64,000 bases of DNA from Streptococcus sp. HMSC072G04 (GTDB lineage: Bacteria > Bacillota > Bacilli > Lactobacillales > Streptococcaceae). The translations under genes were made by a program, and so were the position numbers. Under the pieces are notes generated by a model. It was not told the DNA's origin. It worked only from the letters and a program-made list of their open reading frames with translations, and searched no databases. The stretch covers positions 1-64,000 of the forward strand of contig NZ_KV812007.1 in the NCBI RefSeq assembly GCF_001813295.1, written 5' to 3'. Positions 29,003 to 37,495 of the stretch are shown one piece after another. Every line of letters begins with the position of its first letter. The stretch's first letter is position 1.

Positions 29003-31204
29003 ATGACATACAAAAACATGTTATTAGGTAAAATGAAGTACTTAATCCTGTTTTTGATTGCCATTCAGAGCGTACTACTTGCTCTGATGGCAATTTTTTT
29101 TACAGGTGTTCAGTATGAGGAGGCATGGCAAAGTTATAACCGTAATTCTAGGACAGTTACAGTTTATCTTCAAAGATTATCTGAAGAACAGGCGCAAAGT
29201 GTATACCAATACTTTTTGGAACAAAGTGACTTGTCTATTTGGACGAAACGTACTACAAATAGTAGTAGGGATGGTTCAATAAATAGAATATATTTAGATG
29301 TTCTTGGCAATCCTGAAGGTTTTTCAGATTTTACAAACGGTGGTAAAATAATTTTATCACGCCAACAAATTTCAGATTTATTATCCCATAGTGACAATAA
29401 CTTGACTATTGGACTTGATAAGGGAACTGATAATATGCTCTATGAATTACCGAGCTTGTTATTTACAACCCCTGTTGTTATTAATCGGTTAGACCATATT
29501 TTTCAAGAAACAAATACAATAAACGGGATATATCATATCAATGGTCTTCAGGACGACCTCTCAAGAGAAACGTTTTTATCAAATCTCTCATCTATTACTG
29601 GGATTTCTGTTGAAGACTTGACTAGAGAGAGTTTTGGCAGTAATACTGTTGAGGGAATTGTGCCAATCGTTTTAGCTGCTAGTATTGCAGTAAATGCTAT
29701 GGTTCTTCTTGTTCTTTTCCTAATATGTGTTTTACAATCCTTTAAACATTTTGGGACATTGATACTACTTGGATGGGATAGGAAGGAGTTGTGGTCTGCC
29801 CTCTTTAAGGATTCTCTTCTGTTTTCTATTTATATTGCACCTGTTTCCGCACTAGCAACTTGGTTTTTGTCAGGTTGGGCTAGTTTTGGATTATCATCAT
29901 TTGTGTTAGTCTTTGCGGGTACAAGTCTTTCAATCTTGTTACTATTGCTAACATTAATTATTCCAAGTATTGTTGTTTATTGGGTTTCTCCATTAGCTGC
30001 AATTCATAAACGGTTACCAATGAAACCATTAATGGCAACCAGTTTGTTATTCTATACTTTAGTAGCTGGTTTATTAATAGCAGTTAGTCATTCCTTAGAT
30101 GCGCCAATGAATCAGTTCATTGATAATGTCAAAGTAGCTAGGGAGTGGAAAAGTGTCGAAAATATGTATGTTATTTCGGATTTTGTAGAAGGGGATGATA
30201 TAGGAACCTACTCTGGTAATACAAATTCATTAGAAAGCAGCATGTATCACTTTTACCAACGAATTTCAGAGATTCCAGGTGTTTATATTGCTCAGGGAGA
30301 ATATCTCGGGCAAGAATACCTTGATACAATCTATGGTACGTATCAAAATGTTCCTAAAAAACCATTTTGGTATTTAACCTATTCTTATAATTACTTATCT
30401 GAACTAGGAGTTGAGTTAAGTAATGAAGAATTATCCGAAATACGTAATGGTGCCAGATTGTACCTTATTCCTGATACTCTAGGTTCAGCGGATGTTGAAA
30501 CCATGAAGGCTTACTTACAAGAAGTTGTTCGAGTAAAACCAGGGGATATAGGGACTAAGTTTACAGAAAATCCAAGATTTTTATTTAGAACCTATCAGCC
30601 ATCTAAGTCCATTTTTACTTGGTCAAGATCAATCGATCGAGGTGTAACTAGTGAAGAACCTGTTATTTTTGTAGCAGCTCCTGAAAACTTGTACTTCATG
30701 GAATCAGCAAACCTATCTGTGAGTGGATATGACGGAATTTTGAAAGTTCGTGATAAGGAAACAACGAATCAGGTAAAATCAATTTTAGAAAATGAGTTCC
30801 CTGATTTATCAGACAATGCACTGAAATTTACAACGGTTAAGAATTATATCAATGGACTTCAGAAAGATCTCGGCTATACTTTCTACCTATTTGGAAGTAT
30901 CATTGCTATTATTGTCTTTACTATGATGGCTATCTTTTGGAGTTTTGTCTTGATTTATCGCTTGCTTTTCGAAGAAAAACTGTATGTACAATACTTCATG
31001 GGCTTTTCTCCTTGGAAGAGGTATAGCGGTGTTCTTTCTCTTGTCGTTGGTGTTTCTGCGATAGAACTACTAGTTTCTATCTTACTAGGCTCTAAGTTGG
31101 GAATAGTTTTAGCACTAGTTACATTTGCTTTCCAATTATTACTTCTTTACTTCAATCTATTCCGTAAAGAAGTAGAAAGTCTCATACAATCGTTTAAGGG
31201 GTGA
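29003..31204 (+). CDS. Bacteriocin-associated integral membrane protein (DUF1430)
   Basis: 733 residues, starting seven bases after the bacteriocin stop. One membrane segment at about 12-32, a large extracytoplasmic region, three to four segments at about 220-365, a second large outside region and three to four segments at the end (about 625-720), an MacB/FtsX-like layout. This family accompanies lactococcin 972 precursors and their ABC ATPase. It is probably the permease giving immunity or export. Ends four bases before the ATPase gene. Confidence 0.88.
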   Translation: MTYKNMLLGKMKYLILFLIAIQSVLLALMAIFFTGVQYEEAWQSYNRNSRTVTVYLQRLSEEQAQSVYQYFLEQSDLSIWTKRTTNSSRDGSINRIYLDVLGNPEGFSDFTNGGKIILSRQQISDLLSHSDNNLTIGLDKGTDNMLYELPSLLFTTPVVINRLDHIFQETNTINGIYHINGLQDDLSRETFLSNLSSITGISVEDLTRESFGSNTVEGIVPIVLAASIAVNAMVLLVLFLICVLQSFKHFGTLILLGWDRKELWSALFKDSLLFSIYIAPVSALATWFLSGWASFGLSSFVLVFAGTSLSILLLLLTLIIPSIVVYWVSPLAAIHKRLPMKPLMATSLLFYTLVAGLLIAVSHSLDAPMNQFIDNVKVAREWKSVENMYVISDFVEGDDIGTYSGNTNSLESSMYHFYQRISEIPGVYIAQGEYLGQEYLDTIYGTYQNVPKKPFWYLTYSYNYLSELGVELSNEELSEIRNGARLYLIPDTLGSADVETMKAYLQEVVRVKPGDIGTKFTENPRFLFRTYQPSKSIFTWSRSIDRGVTSEEPVIFVAAPENLYFMESANLSVSGYDGILKVRDKETTNQVKSILENEFPDLSDNALKFTTVKNYINGLQKDLGYTFYLFGSIIAIIVFTMMAIFWSFVLIYRLLFEEKLYVQYFMGFSPWKRYSGVLSLVVGVSAIELLVSILLGSKLGIVLALVTFAFQLLLLYFNLFRKEVESLIQSFKG

Positions 31205-31208
31205 TTTA

Positions 31209-31865
31209 ATGTCTATGATTTCCGTACAAAATGTGTCAAAAAAATTTGGGTCACGTGAGATTTTAAAAGACTTAAGTTTTGATGTTGAGGAAAATGAATT
31301 TGTAGCTTTAGTAGGGCCATCTGGTTCTGGAAAATCTACGTTACTTAATATGATTGGCCTTTTGGATAATATTGATAGTGGTAAGATTTTAATCAACGGG
31401 AAGATCTTACCAAAAGTGAATTCGCGTTCTGCGGTTAACTATCGAAAGAATGTTATCAACTATCTATTTCAATCAAATGCACTCATCTCTACATCCAGTG
31501 TAAAAGATAATCTCATGCTTGCTATGAACTTTACTAATTTCTCTAAAGAAGAGAAGGAGAAAAAGATTAAAGAAACCTTGCGGTTTGTTGGTTTGGAAAA
31601 TAGACTAGATAGCAAGGTCAATGAATTATCTGGAGGTGAGCAGCAGAGAATCGCCATCGTGAGAGCTATTCTAAAACCAGGTGATATCATCTTGGCAGAT
31701 GAACCAACAGGTTCATTGGATCCTGATATGGCTCAAAAATCATTTGACTTAATTCGGTCATTGAGAGATCAGTTTGGAAAAACAATTCTAATCGTCACAC
31801 ATAATTTAGACCATGCGAAACAATGTGATCGAATTGTCTCGTTGAAATCAGCTTTTGTAAATTAG
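31209..31865 (+). CDS. ABC transporter ATPase of the bacteriocin locus
   Basis: 218 residues. Walker A GPSGSGKST (about 36-44), signature LSGGEQQR (about 140-147), Walker B ILADEPTG and the H-loop THN. Member of the MacB/LolD-like family found with Lcn972 bacteriocins. Pairs with the DUF1430 membrane protein as a self-protection or export pump. Last gene of the apparent operon. Confidence 0.93.
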   Translation: MSMISVQNVSKKFGSREILKDLSFDVEENEFVALVGPSGSGKSTLLNMIGLLDNIDSGKILINGKILPKVNSRSAVNYRKNVINYLFQSNALISTSSVKDNLMLAMNFTNFSKEEKEKKIKETLRFVGLENRLDSKVNELSGGEQQRIAIVRAILKPGDIILADEPTGSLDPDMAQKSFDLIRSLRDQFGKTILIVTHNLDHAKQCDRIVSLKSAFVN

Positions 31866-32293
31866 TCTACTCACTCGCAACTGAGACAATCATTTTAGTC
31901 TATAGAACAACGAAGAAAGTGGAAGTTTAAGGATGAAAATTTTGAATACTATATGACACAACAGCCAAATTTGTACAATCATCTAGAGTTATAAACTTAT
32001 CTAGTGGTTGAAAATCATATTGATGACATCCTTTGTCTGCATATAATTTTCAACAATAAATTAGTAGATATGGTTGTTTTACATTCATTTCAAAAGAAAA
32101 CTGTCCCTATCCCACATTGTTTTAAAGGCGAGACTGTGACAGTCTTAGATGACGATGAGGTGACGTGGCATTTGTTAGAATTTCAGGATTTTAGAACTTG
32201 TTTGACTTCAGTGATTCAGCATGGAGTTCACTAAAATATAAGAAAAAGAATTTTATCAGGAGAAGTATACTACTATATATAGCGGAAAATCGT
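31866..32293 (+). pseudogene. Decayed reading frame, unknown origin
   Basis: No intact gene. A frame from 32004 (GTG) to 32234 encodes 76 residues (VLHSFQKKTVPIPHCFKGE..), and the same frame upstream, broken by TAG/TAA codons, still reads plausible protein (FEYYMTQQPNLYNHLE). This looks like the tail of a degraded gene. I do not recognise the family. Confidence 0.35.
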
Positions 32294-32335
32294 AAAAAAG
32301 CAAAGACGAAGTAATTACCTCGTCTTTGCTTTTTT
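32294..32335. terminator. Strong bidirectional terminator
   Basis: AAAAAAGCAAAGACGA (32294-32309) pairs perfectly with TCGTCTTTGCTTTTTT (32320-32335). It closes the bacteriocin region at the left edge of the putative island. Confidence 0.85.
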
Positions 32336-32435
32336 AGTATAATGAACACCTTCATGTCAATGAAGTCAATATCGGATGGTAGCCCTTTTGAGTAATCAAA
32401 AATGCCCAAATTAATTAAAACTTGCGCATCTTATT

Positions 32436-32451
32436 AATTTTACAAATTGGG
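32436..32451. repeat. Candidate attL, 16-bp direct repeat
   Basis: AATTTTACAAATTGGG is repeated exactly at 45793-45808. The recombinase gene begins about 320 bases inside. The repeat is AT-rich, so chance similarity is possible, but both copies sit where gene content changes. Confidence 0.45.
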
Positions 32452-32564
32452 TATTACTACTTTATGCCACCCTTTTTCAAATATATTATACAAAAAAATG
32501 AAAAGGTTTACAAGGAATTGACGGTTATAGGAACTATAATTCTCATCACTTTGAACATTAAAAA

Positions 32565-32750
32565 GGAGAGAACCAATTTAGTCCTCTCCAGATTGTAACT
32601 TTATATCAACCCACTACAGTTGACAATGAGCCAAGGATCAGTCGCTATCATCTCTATGGGGCAATCAAGACAAGCACAGACACAACAGATCAGTCATTTG
32701 CCTATAACTTCGAAGTTCGTGACGATACTGGACTTGACTATTCAGGATAG
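32565..32750 (+). pseudogene. Short C-terminal gene fragment
   Basis: A frame with no start encodes TLYQPTTVDNEPRISRYHL, SFAYNFEVRDDTGLDYSG and a TAG stop. It is preceded by a small hairpin (GGAGAG / CTCTCC). It appears to be the tail of a lost gene that shares the terminator with the recombinase. Family not recognised. Nothing else is seen in 32452-32772. Confidence 0.4.
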
Positions 32751-32782
32751 GGTTACCTCTATGAAGGTAGCCCTATTTTTTT
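32748..32782. terminator. Terminator at the recombinase 3' end
   Basis: TAGGGTTACCT and AGGTAGCCCTA form the stem, followed by seven T on the plus strand. The recombinase stop codon lies in the second arm. Confidence 0.7.
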
Positions 32783-33672
32783 GACTGTGAATGAATCGAA
32801 GCGATGGGATTACACAGAGTTAGAATTTCTTTTTGCTTTGACTGAGATACATGAGTATAGATTTGTGTGACTGAGATAGAACTATGTCCAAGAATTTGTT
32901 GAATGTATCGAATATCTACATCACTATCTAGAAGCATTGTTGCGAAACTATGTCTAAACATATGGGGGGTAATAGGTGTAGTTAAGTTATGTTGTTTAAC
33001 AAGGGTATTTAGAATTAAACGTACACTTTGCTCTGACAATGGGTTGAAAGAATATTTTCCAGAGAATAGGTAGTCACTGGGTTGAAAGCAGTAGTTATTT
33101 ATATATGTTTCTAGTAAGCTAAATGTTATTTGATCTCCTAAAAATAGGATACGTTCTTTCTTGCCTTTTCCCATAATATGGAGAGTCCTATTTGAAAGAT
33201 TAATGTTTTTAAGATGAATATGACAAAGTTCGGAAATCCTAATTCCAGTTGAAAGCAATAGGGAAATGATTAGCAAATTTCTTTCAGCTTTTTGTTTTTG
33301 ATATTTAGTTTTTGAATAGGTAACTTTCTGTTCTAGATGTGAAAAAATACTTTTCAAAATATCATAAGGAATCGTTTTAGGTAATATTTTTTCCGTTCTA
33401 AATTGATAACGTAATTGATTAAAAGGATTCTCATCAACTAAATTATGATATTTTAAGTAGCTGTAAAACACCTTCAAACTAGCAATTTTGCGACGTAATG
33501 TATTAGATTTAATATTGGATTTCGTCAAATGTTCAACATAGGTTTCCACACTGCTGTAATTTGAATTGTAAAATTGCAAAAGATCATTTTTGTAAGCTCG
33601 AATCGTATGTGAACTCAAGCGTTTATGGGTTTTGCAGTAGTCTAAGAAAGTAGAAATATGTTTATAATCCAT
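32773..33672 (-). CDS. XerC/D-like tyrosine recombinase
   Basis: The start MDYKHISTF is preferred (AAAGGAG seven bases before), giving 299 residues. An N-terminal SAM-like core-binding domain (about 5-90) precedes the catalytic domain. Catalytic residues are visible: Arg in STGIRISELCH, Lys in MGKGKKER, HxxR in HMFRHSFAT, His in LGHSS and Tyr in QIYTHVS. Its size is that of Xer and of small simple recombinases (integron, phase-variation) rather than of large phage integrases. It could integrate the island, or invert the neighbouring cassette flanked by inverted repeats. Confidence 0.92.
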   Translation of the reverse strand: MDYKHISTFLDYCKTHKRLSSHTIRAYKNDLLQFYNSNYSSVETYVEHLTKSNIKSNTLRRKIASLKVFYSYLKYHNLVDENPFNQLRYQFRTEKILPKTIPYDILKSIFSHLEQKVTYSKTKYQKQKAERNLLIISLLLSTGIRISELCHIHLKNINLSNRTLHIMGKGKKERILFLGDQITFSLLETYINNYCFQPSDYLFSGKYSFNPLSEQSVRLILNTLVKQHNLTTPITPHMFRHSFATMLLDSDVDIRYIQQILGHSSISVTQIYTHVSQSKQKEILTLCNPIASIHSQSKK

Positions 33673-33727
33673 GAATAACTCCTTTATCAATAATCATGCT
33701 ATTATATACTTATTTGAATGCTTTGTA

Positions 33728-33757
33728 TAGTGATAATAAATAGTTATCGGTAGGAGA
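33728..33757 (+). repeat. 30-bp inverted repeat, left copy, before thsB
   Basis: This stretch (TAGTGATAATAAATAG... ending TAGGAGA) is the exact reverse complement of 36021-36050. It holds a GATAAT-like -10 and the AGGAG ribosome site of thsB. The two copies enclose both Thoeris genes. Confidence 0.9.
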
Positions 33758-33762
33758 GAAAT

Positions 33763-34476
33763 GTGAGAGAATTTCAATATTTCATAAGTTATTCAAGAGA
33801 TATTTACTACGAATTTGTAAATCATCTGAATAATATGTTAAACGAAATAGGATTAAAAACCTGGATTGACAAATTTGAAATTAACATTGGAGATGAAATA
33901 ATTGATAATCTATATACTGTACTCGATAAAAGTGCTGATTATTATGGAATTATTTTTATATTCGATGAAACATTCTTTAACAAAGCATGGTGTATAAAAG
34001 AGCTAGATTATGCGATGAAGAAAAGGATTCCTTTTTTTCCAGTATTGTATAAAATAAAAAAAGAAGATATTCCTAGTGAGTATACCTTCTTAAAAAATTA
34101 TAATTTATTAACGGTATCATCGTTAAAAGAGATAGATTATATCGTAGATCGCTTTATATTACTGCATTTGAACAATATTGTTTGTAGAGATATTCCTAAG
34201 TTTTCAATCAGCAGTTATGTCGGTAACTTTTTATTAGAACAGATTCGGTGTTGTACTGTAAACAATATTGACGCTATTTTTATCATAGATAACTTCTCTC
34301 AATATTTGAGAAAGCAGAAAAAGTCAGGAGATTTTAAACTAACTCACGAAATATTATTTTGTACTGAAATAACTCAATTATTAAAAGAACGCTTATTTAG
34401 GAAAGACTTTCAGGGAGAATATCATTTTAAAATACTGGAAATTATCCAAGAAATATACACAAACATATATATGTGA
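33763..34476 (+). CDS. thsB: Thoeris TIR protein ThsB
   Basis: 237 residues from a GTG start (an ATG two bases earlier runs straight into TGA). Residues 1 to about 140 form a TIR domain: FISYSRD, the LKTWID strand, and catalytic Glu80 in WCIKELDYA. On phage infection ThsB proteins make a cyclic ADP-ribose isomer that activates ThsA. The C-terminal 90 or so residues extend beyond the roughly 195-residue ThsB of Bacillus cereus and have no motif I recognise. It converges on thsA, with 68 bases between stops. Confidence 0.9.
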   Translation: MREFQYFISYSRDIYYEFVNHLNNMLNEIGLKTWIDKFEINIGDEIIDNLYTVLDKSADYYGIIFIFDETFFNKAWCIKELDYAMKKRIPFFPVLYKIKKEDIPSEYTFLKNYNLLTVSSLKEIDYIVDRFILLHLNNIVCRDIPKFSISSYVGNFLLEQIRCCTVNNIDAIFIIDNFSQYLRKQKKSGDFKLTHEILFCTEITQLLKERLFRKDFQGEYHFKILEIIQEIYTNIYM

Positions 34477-34544
34477 TTGAAATTTAGAGAATATCAAACA
34501 AAAATAGAGATCCATCGAAGTGAAGTCAATCGTTGAGTCTCTAT

Positions 34545-36017
34545 TTATATTACGGGAGCATTCTTTATATACTTGCTATCCATGATGTAAGACTCTCTGA
34601 TATATTTAATGCAGTCAATAATAGTTTGAGATAGAATTTCAGGATCCTTCTCCGTTAGTAACTTATCTAGAAAAGGAGTGAGATAGGAATATTTATCAAT
34701 TTCAGATAAAAGTGTTTGATATACTTCTAAAGAGCTCCAACCAGTTGAACCTACAGGAATAATAAATCTATTTTGCTTCATTGCCCTATCAAAATCTTCC
34801 AGTACTCCCCTAGAATTAGATAAAGTCCCATCATAATATTGGTTTCCGAATACAAATATAACTATTCCTGCTTCTGATATCATATTATCTTGAAATCTTT
34901 GTTTTGCAGATCTATCAATATGTTTATCGCTCCCCTTAATTAATGGGAGAGTTTTAATTTTTAAATACTTCGAAATATCAAGATTTTTATCATTAATCGC
35001 TGTCATCACACCATTAATCACCTGTGGTCCTACACCTTCTATATTCCCATTTCCAACAATAATTCCATTATCAATTAACTTATATCCTAAAAGATATAAA
35101 AACTCAGTAGCACTAGTCTCATCCCATTCTCCATAATTTCTGCAACTTCCAGCAATAAAGACACTGTTGGTTAAATATAACTGATAGCACTGATTAAAGA
35201 TTTCATCAATCTCATTATAATTATCAATCAAAATAGTATGAATGCCATATCTTTTTAAATCATTTATTTCGAGCTCTTGTTTTATCTTGCCATATTCTAA
35301 TTCGTTTTCAGGGGCGTTGGAATTTTTAAACATATCAATAGATAAATTTTTCCGAAAGCAATAATGCATTCTAATATTTTCCCCGATTAATAATCTAATT
35401 TTACTTAGAATTTGCTGAATATCTGGATCATTTAAACTATATCCTACAAATACAAATGTTTTACTAATCAGATCTCCTCGAAGTGTTTGGATAAAAAGTT
35501 TGTGACTCTCATCAAAACTCTCATAATCATCCCGAGTCAACACTGCCTCATAGGGTCTAGAAATATCTCCATGAAATTTATATACAGTAGTATCAATATT
35601 TGGGGGTGTAATTGATAAATCGTTATTATCAATCTTGACATCTACGCGTCTTCCAGATTTCTTCAAGTTGTCTTCAATTAAGTGATCATAATTAGTTGTC
35701 CAAAAAGTCCCGATGGGCATACTTGTTAGAAGTGTCAGCAAATTATTATCTTTAGAGTCTTTAGTAAATTCTTGTATTAGTTTTTGTGTAATCTGATTTT
35801 TTGAATGTGCAGAATTTTTATAGTACTGTGCAACTGAAATTAAGTCGTGTTCTTTATCAATATCTAGTCCAATCGAATCAGAAAATTGCCGTAATAGTTC
35901 TTTCCAGTTTACATACCCTGAGGGAACTGAGAGTCCTGCGCCAGCAAAAACAGCTACATTATTTTCTAACATTGCTGCACTAAAATCAGAAATAAATTGT
36001 TGTTTTAGTTTTTTCAT
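34545..36017 (-). CDS. thsA: Thoeris effector ThsA (SIR2-SLOG)
   Basis: 490 residues. N-terminal SIR2 NADase with AGAGLSVPSG (about 25-34), Asn109 in WTTNYDHL and His149 in KFHGD, equivalent to the catalytic pair of B. cereus ThsA. From about residue 285 a SLOG domain (VFIAGSCRNYGEWD, VGNGNIEGVGPQVI) senses the TIR-made signal. Activation depletes NAD+ and stops infected cells. Convergent with thsB; its ribosome site is inside the right 30-bp inverted repeat. Confidence 0.93.
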   Translation of the reverse strand: MKKLKQQFISDFSAAMLENNVAVFAGAGLSVPSGYVNWKELLRQFSDSIGLDIDKEHDLISVAQYYKNSAHSKNQITQKLIQEFTKDSKDNNLLTLLTSMPIGTFWTTNYDHLIEDNLKKSGRRVDVKIDNNDLSITPPNIDTTVYKFHGDISRPYEAVLTRDDYESFDESHKLFIQTLRGDLISKTFVFVGYSLNDPDIQQILSKIRLLIGENIRMHYCFRKNLSIDMFKNSNAPENELEYGKIKQELEINDLKRYGIHTILIDNYNEIDEIFNQCYQLYLTNSVFIAGSCRNYGEWDETSATEFLYLLGYKLIDNGIIVGNGNIEGVGPQVINGVMTAINDKNLDISKYLKIKTLPLIKGSDKHIDRSAKQRFQDNMISEAGIVIFVFGNQYYDGTLSNSRGVLEDFDRAMKQNRFIIPVGSTGWSSLEVYQTLLSEIDKYSYLTPFLDKLLTEKDPEILSQTIIDCIKYIRESYIMDSKYIKNAPVI

Positions 36018-36020
36018 CCT

Positions 36021-36050
36021 TCTCCTACCGATAACTATTTATTATCACTA
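36021..36050 (-). repeat. 30-bp inverted repeat, right copy, before thsA
   Basis: Exact reverse complement of 33728-33757, ending three bases before the thsA ATG. Outside this repeat the flank continues with GTATACC, so on the minus strand TATACT overlaps the repeat edge as a possible -10 box. Confidence 0.9.
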
Positions 36051-36177
36051 GTATACCATAAATTCCTACCTCCAATATGTTTTCGATTGTAGTTTTCATT
36101 CTCAAAGACTTTTTGAACAGCCTCATAATACTCTTTCTTCAATAACTGAATATGTGGCATTCTATCTATCGGCATCA

Positions 36178-36218
36178 ACGCACCAAAAATGGTGCGTTTC
36201 TCTATTTTGTGCTATAAT
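36178..36218 (+). promoter_or_regulatory. pezAT promoter and probable PezA operator
   Basis: A perfect palindrome ACGCACC / GGTGCGT (36178-36197, six-base loop) precedes an extended -10 box TGCTATAAT (36210-36218). Toxin-antitoxin operons repress themselves at such palindromes. The same promoter may drive the genes after pezT. Confidence 0.7.
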
Positions 36219-36243
36219 AGAAATAAATAAAAGGAGGAGTTAC

Positions 36244-36720
36244 ATGATTGGAGAAAATATAAAAACGTTACGTAAAACACATAAATTAACGCAGCCTGAA
36301 TTTGCAAAGATTGTTGGTATCTCTAGAAATACTCTGAGTCGTTATGAAAATGGGACAAGTCGAGTTTCGACAGAATTAATAGATCGTATCTGTAAGAAAT
36401 TTAATGTTTCTTATATCGATATCGTAGGAGAGGAAAAAATGCTCACACCAGTAGAAGATTATCAGTTAACTCTGAAAATTGAAGTGATTAAAGAACGAGG
36501 GGCGAATATCTTAGCGCAACTTTATCGTTTACAAGATGAACTAGAAATTGCATTTGATGATGCTAATAATCCTTGGCTTCTAATAAGCGATGATCTTTCT
36601 GATTTGATTAACACGAAGATTTATCTTGTTGCAACTTTTGAGGATGTGGAGCGATATAATGGCTATTTGGATGGAATTGAACGTATGCTAGAACAAGCTA
36701 CTCATCTGGTGGTGGCTTAA
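36244..36720 (+). CDS. pezA: PezA antitoxin (XRE family)
   Basis: 158 residues from the ATG after GGAGGAG, the length of pneumococcal PezA. HTH at residues about 7-60 (LTQPEFAKIVGISRNTLSRYENG). The C-terminal region (ANNPWLLISDDLSDLINTKIYLV) matches PezA and binds the toxin. It represses its own operon and neutralises PezT. Its stop overlaps the pezT start by one base (TAATG). Confidence 0.95.
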   Translation: MIGENIKTLRKTHKLTQPEFAKIVGISRNTLSRYENGTSRVSTELIDRICKKFNVSYIDIVGEEKMLTPVEDYQLTLKIEVIKERGANILAQLYRLQDELEIAFDDANNPWLLISDDLSDLINTKIYLVATFEDVERYNGYLDGIERMLEQATHLVVA

Positions 36721-37481
36721 TGAAACTAGAAGAATTTAGTCAAGATGATTTTGAACGAGCATCCAAACGACTCGTTCGTTCTTTAACTCGTGGGAAAACA
36801 ACCTCATCTCAGCCTAAAGCTATTTTGCTCGGTGGACAGAGTGGTGCTGGTAAGACAACGATTCATCGTGTGAAACAAAGGGAATTTCAAGGCAATATCA
36901 TTATCATTGATGGAGATAGTTATCGCTCTTTTCATCCGAACTACCTTGACCTACAGGAGAAGTATGGCAAAGATAGTGTGGATTATACTAAAGTATTTGC
37001 GGGTCGAATGGTTGAATATCTCGTAGATGAATTGAGTAAACTAGGCTATCATTTGTTAATCGAGGGCACATTGAGAACGACAGAAGTTCCTCGAAAAACG
37101 GCCCAATTATTGGCAACTAGAGGTTACCAAGTCTCACTTGCACTGATTGCTACTAAGCCAGAATTGTCCTATCTCAGCACCTTGATACGCTATGAAGAGC
37201 TCCATGCTATAGACCCTATTCAAGCTAGAGCGACTCCCAAAGAGCACCATGATGGAATTGTAGAACATTTAGTTGATAACTTACGAGAGTTGGAAAATGA
37301 TAAGATTTTTAATCAAATTCAAATTTATCAAAGAGATCAATCGTGTGTTTATGATTCGCAAGTAGACGAAACCTCAGCGATAGAAGTTTTACAAGAATGC
37401 CTCTTCGGAAAATGGAGTAAAGTGGAGGAAGAGATGTTGAAGTTGGGACAGGAACGGTTGAGGAAGTTGAGTGATAAATAA
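36720..37481 (+). CDS. pezT: PezT zeta toxin (UDP-GlcNAc kinase)
   Basis: 253 residues. Walker A GGQSGAGKTT at 38-47, catalytic Asp66 in IIDGDSYRSFHPNY and the EGTLRTTEV segment near 115. Zeta toxins phosphorylate UDP-N-acetylglucosamine and stop cell-wall synthesis, causing autolysis when PezA is lost. Follows pezA with a one-base overlap; the Gabija-like gene starts only 14 bases after its stop. Confidence 0.95.
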   Translation: MKLEEFSQDDFERASKRLVRSLTRGKTTSSQPKAILLGGQSGAGKTTIHRVKQREFQGNIIIIDGDSYRSFHPNYLDLQEKYGKDSVDYTKVFAGRMVEYLVDELSKLGYHLLIEGTLRTTEVPRKTAQLLATRGYQVSLALIATKPELSYLSTLIRYEELHAIDPIQARATPKEHHDGIVEHLVDNLRELENDKIFNQIQIYQRDQSCVYDSQVDETSAIEVLQECLFGKWSKVEEEMLKLGQERLRKLSDK

Positions 37482-37495
37482 TAGAGGAAGAAAAT

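Noticed and set aside
33728-36050. The 30-bp repeats as terminal inverted repeats of a transposon
   Set aside because: There is no transposase inside and no target duplication is evident; they coincide with the ribosome sites of the two genes, so shared regulation or site-specific inversion fits better.
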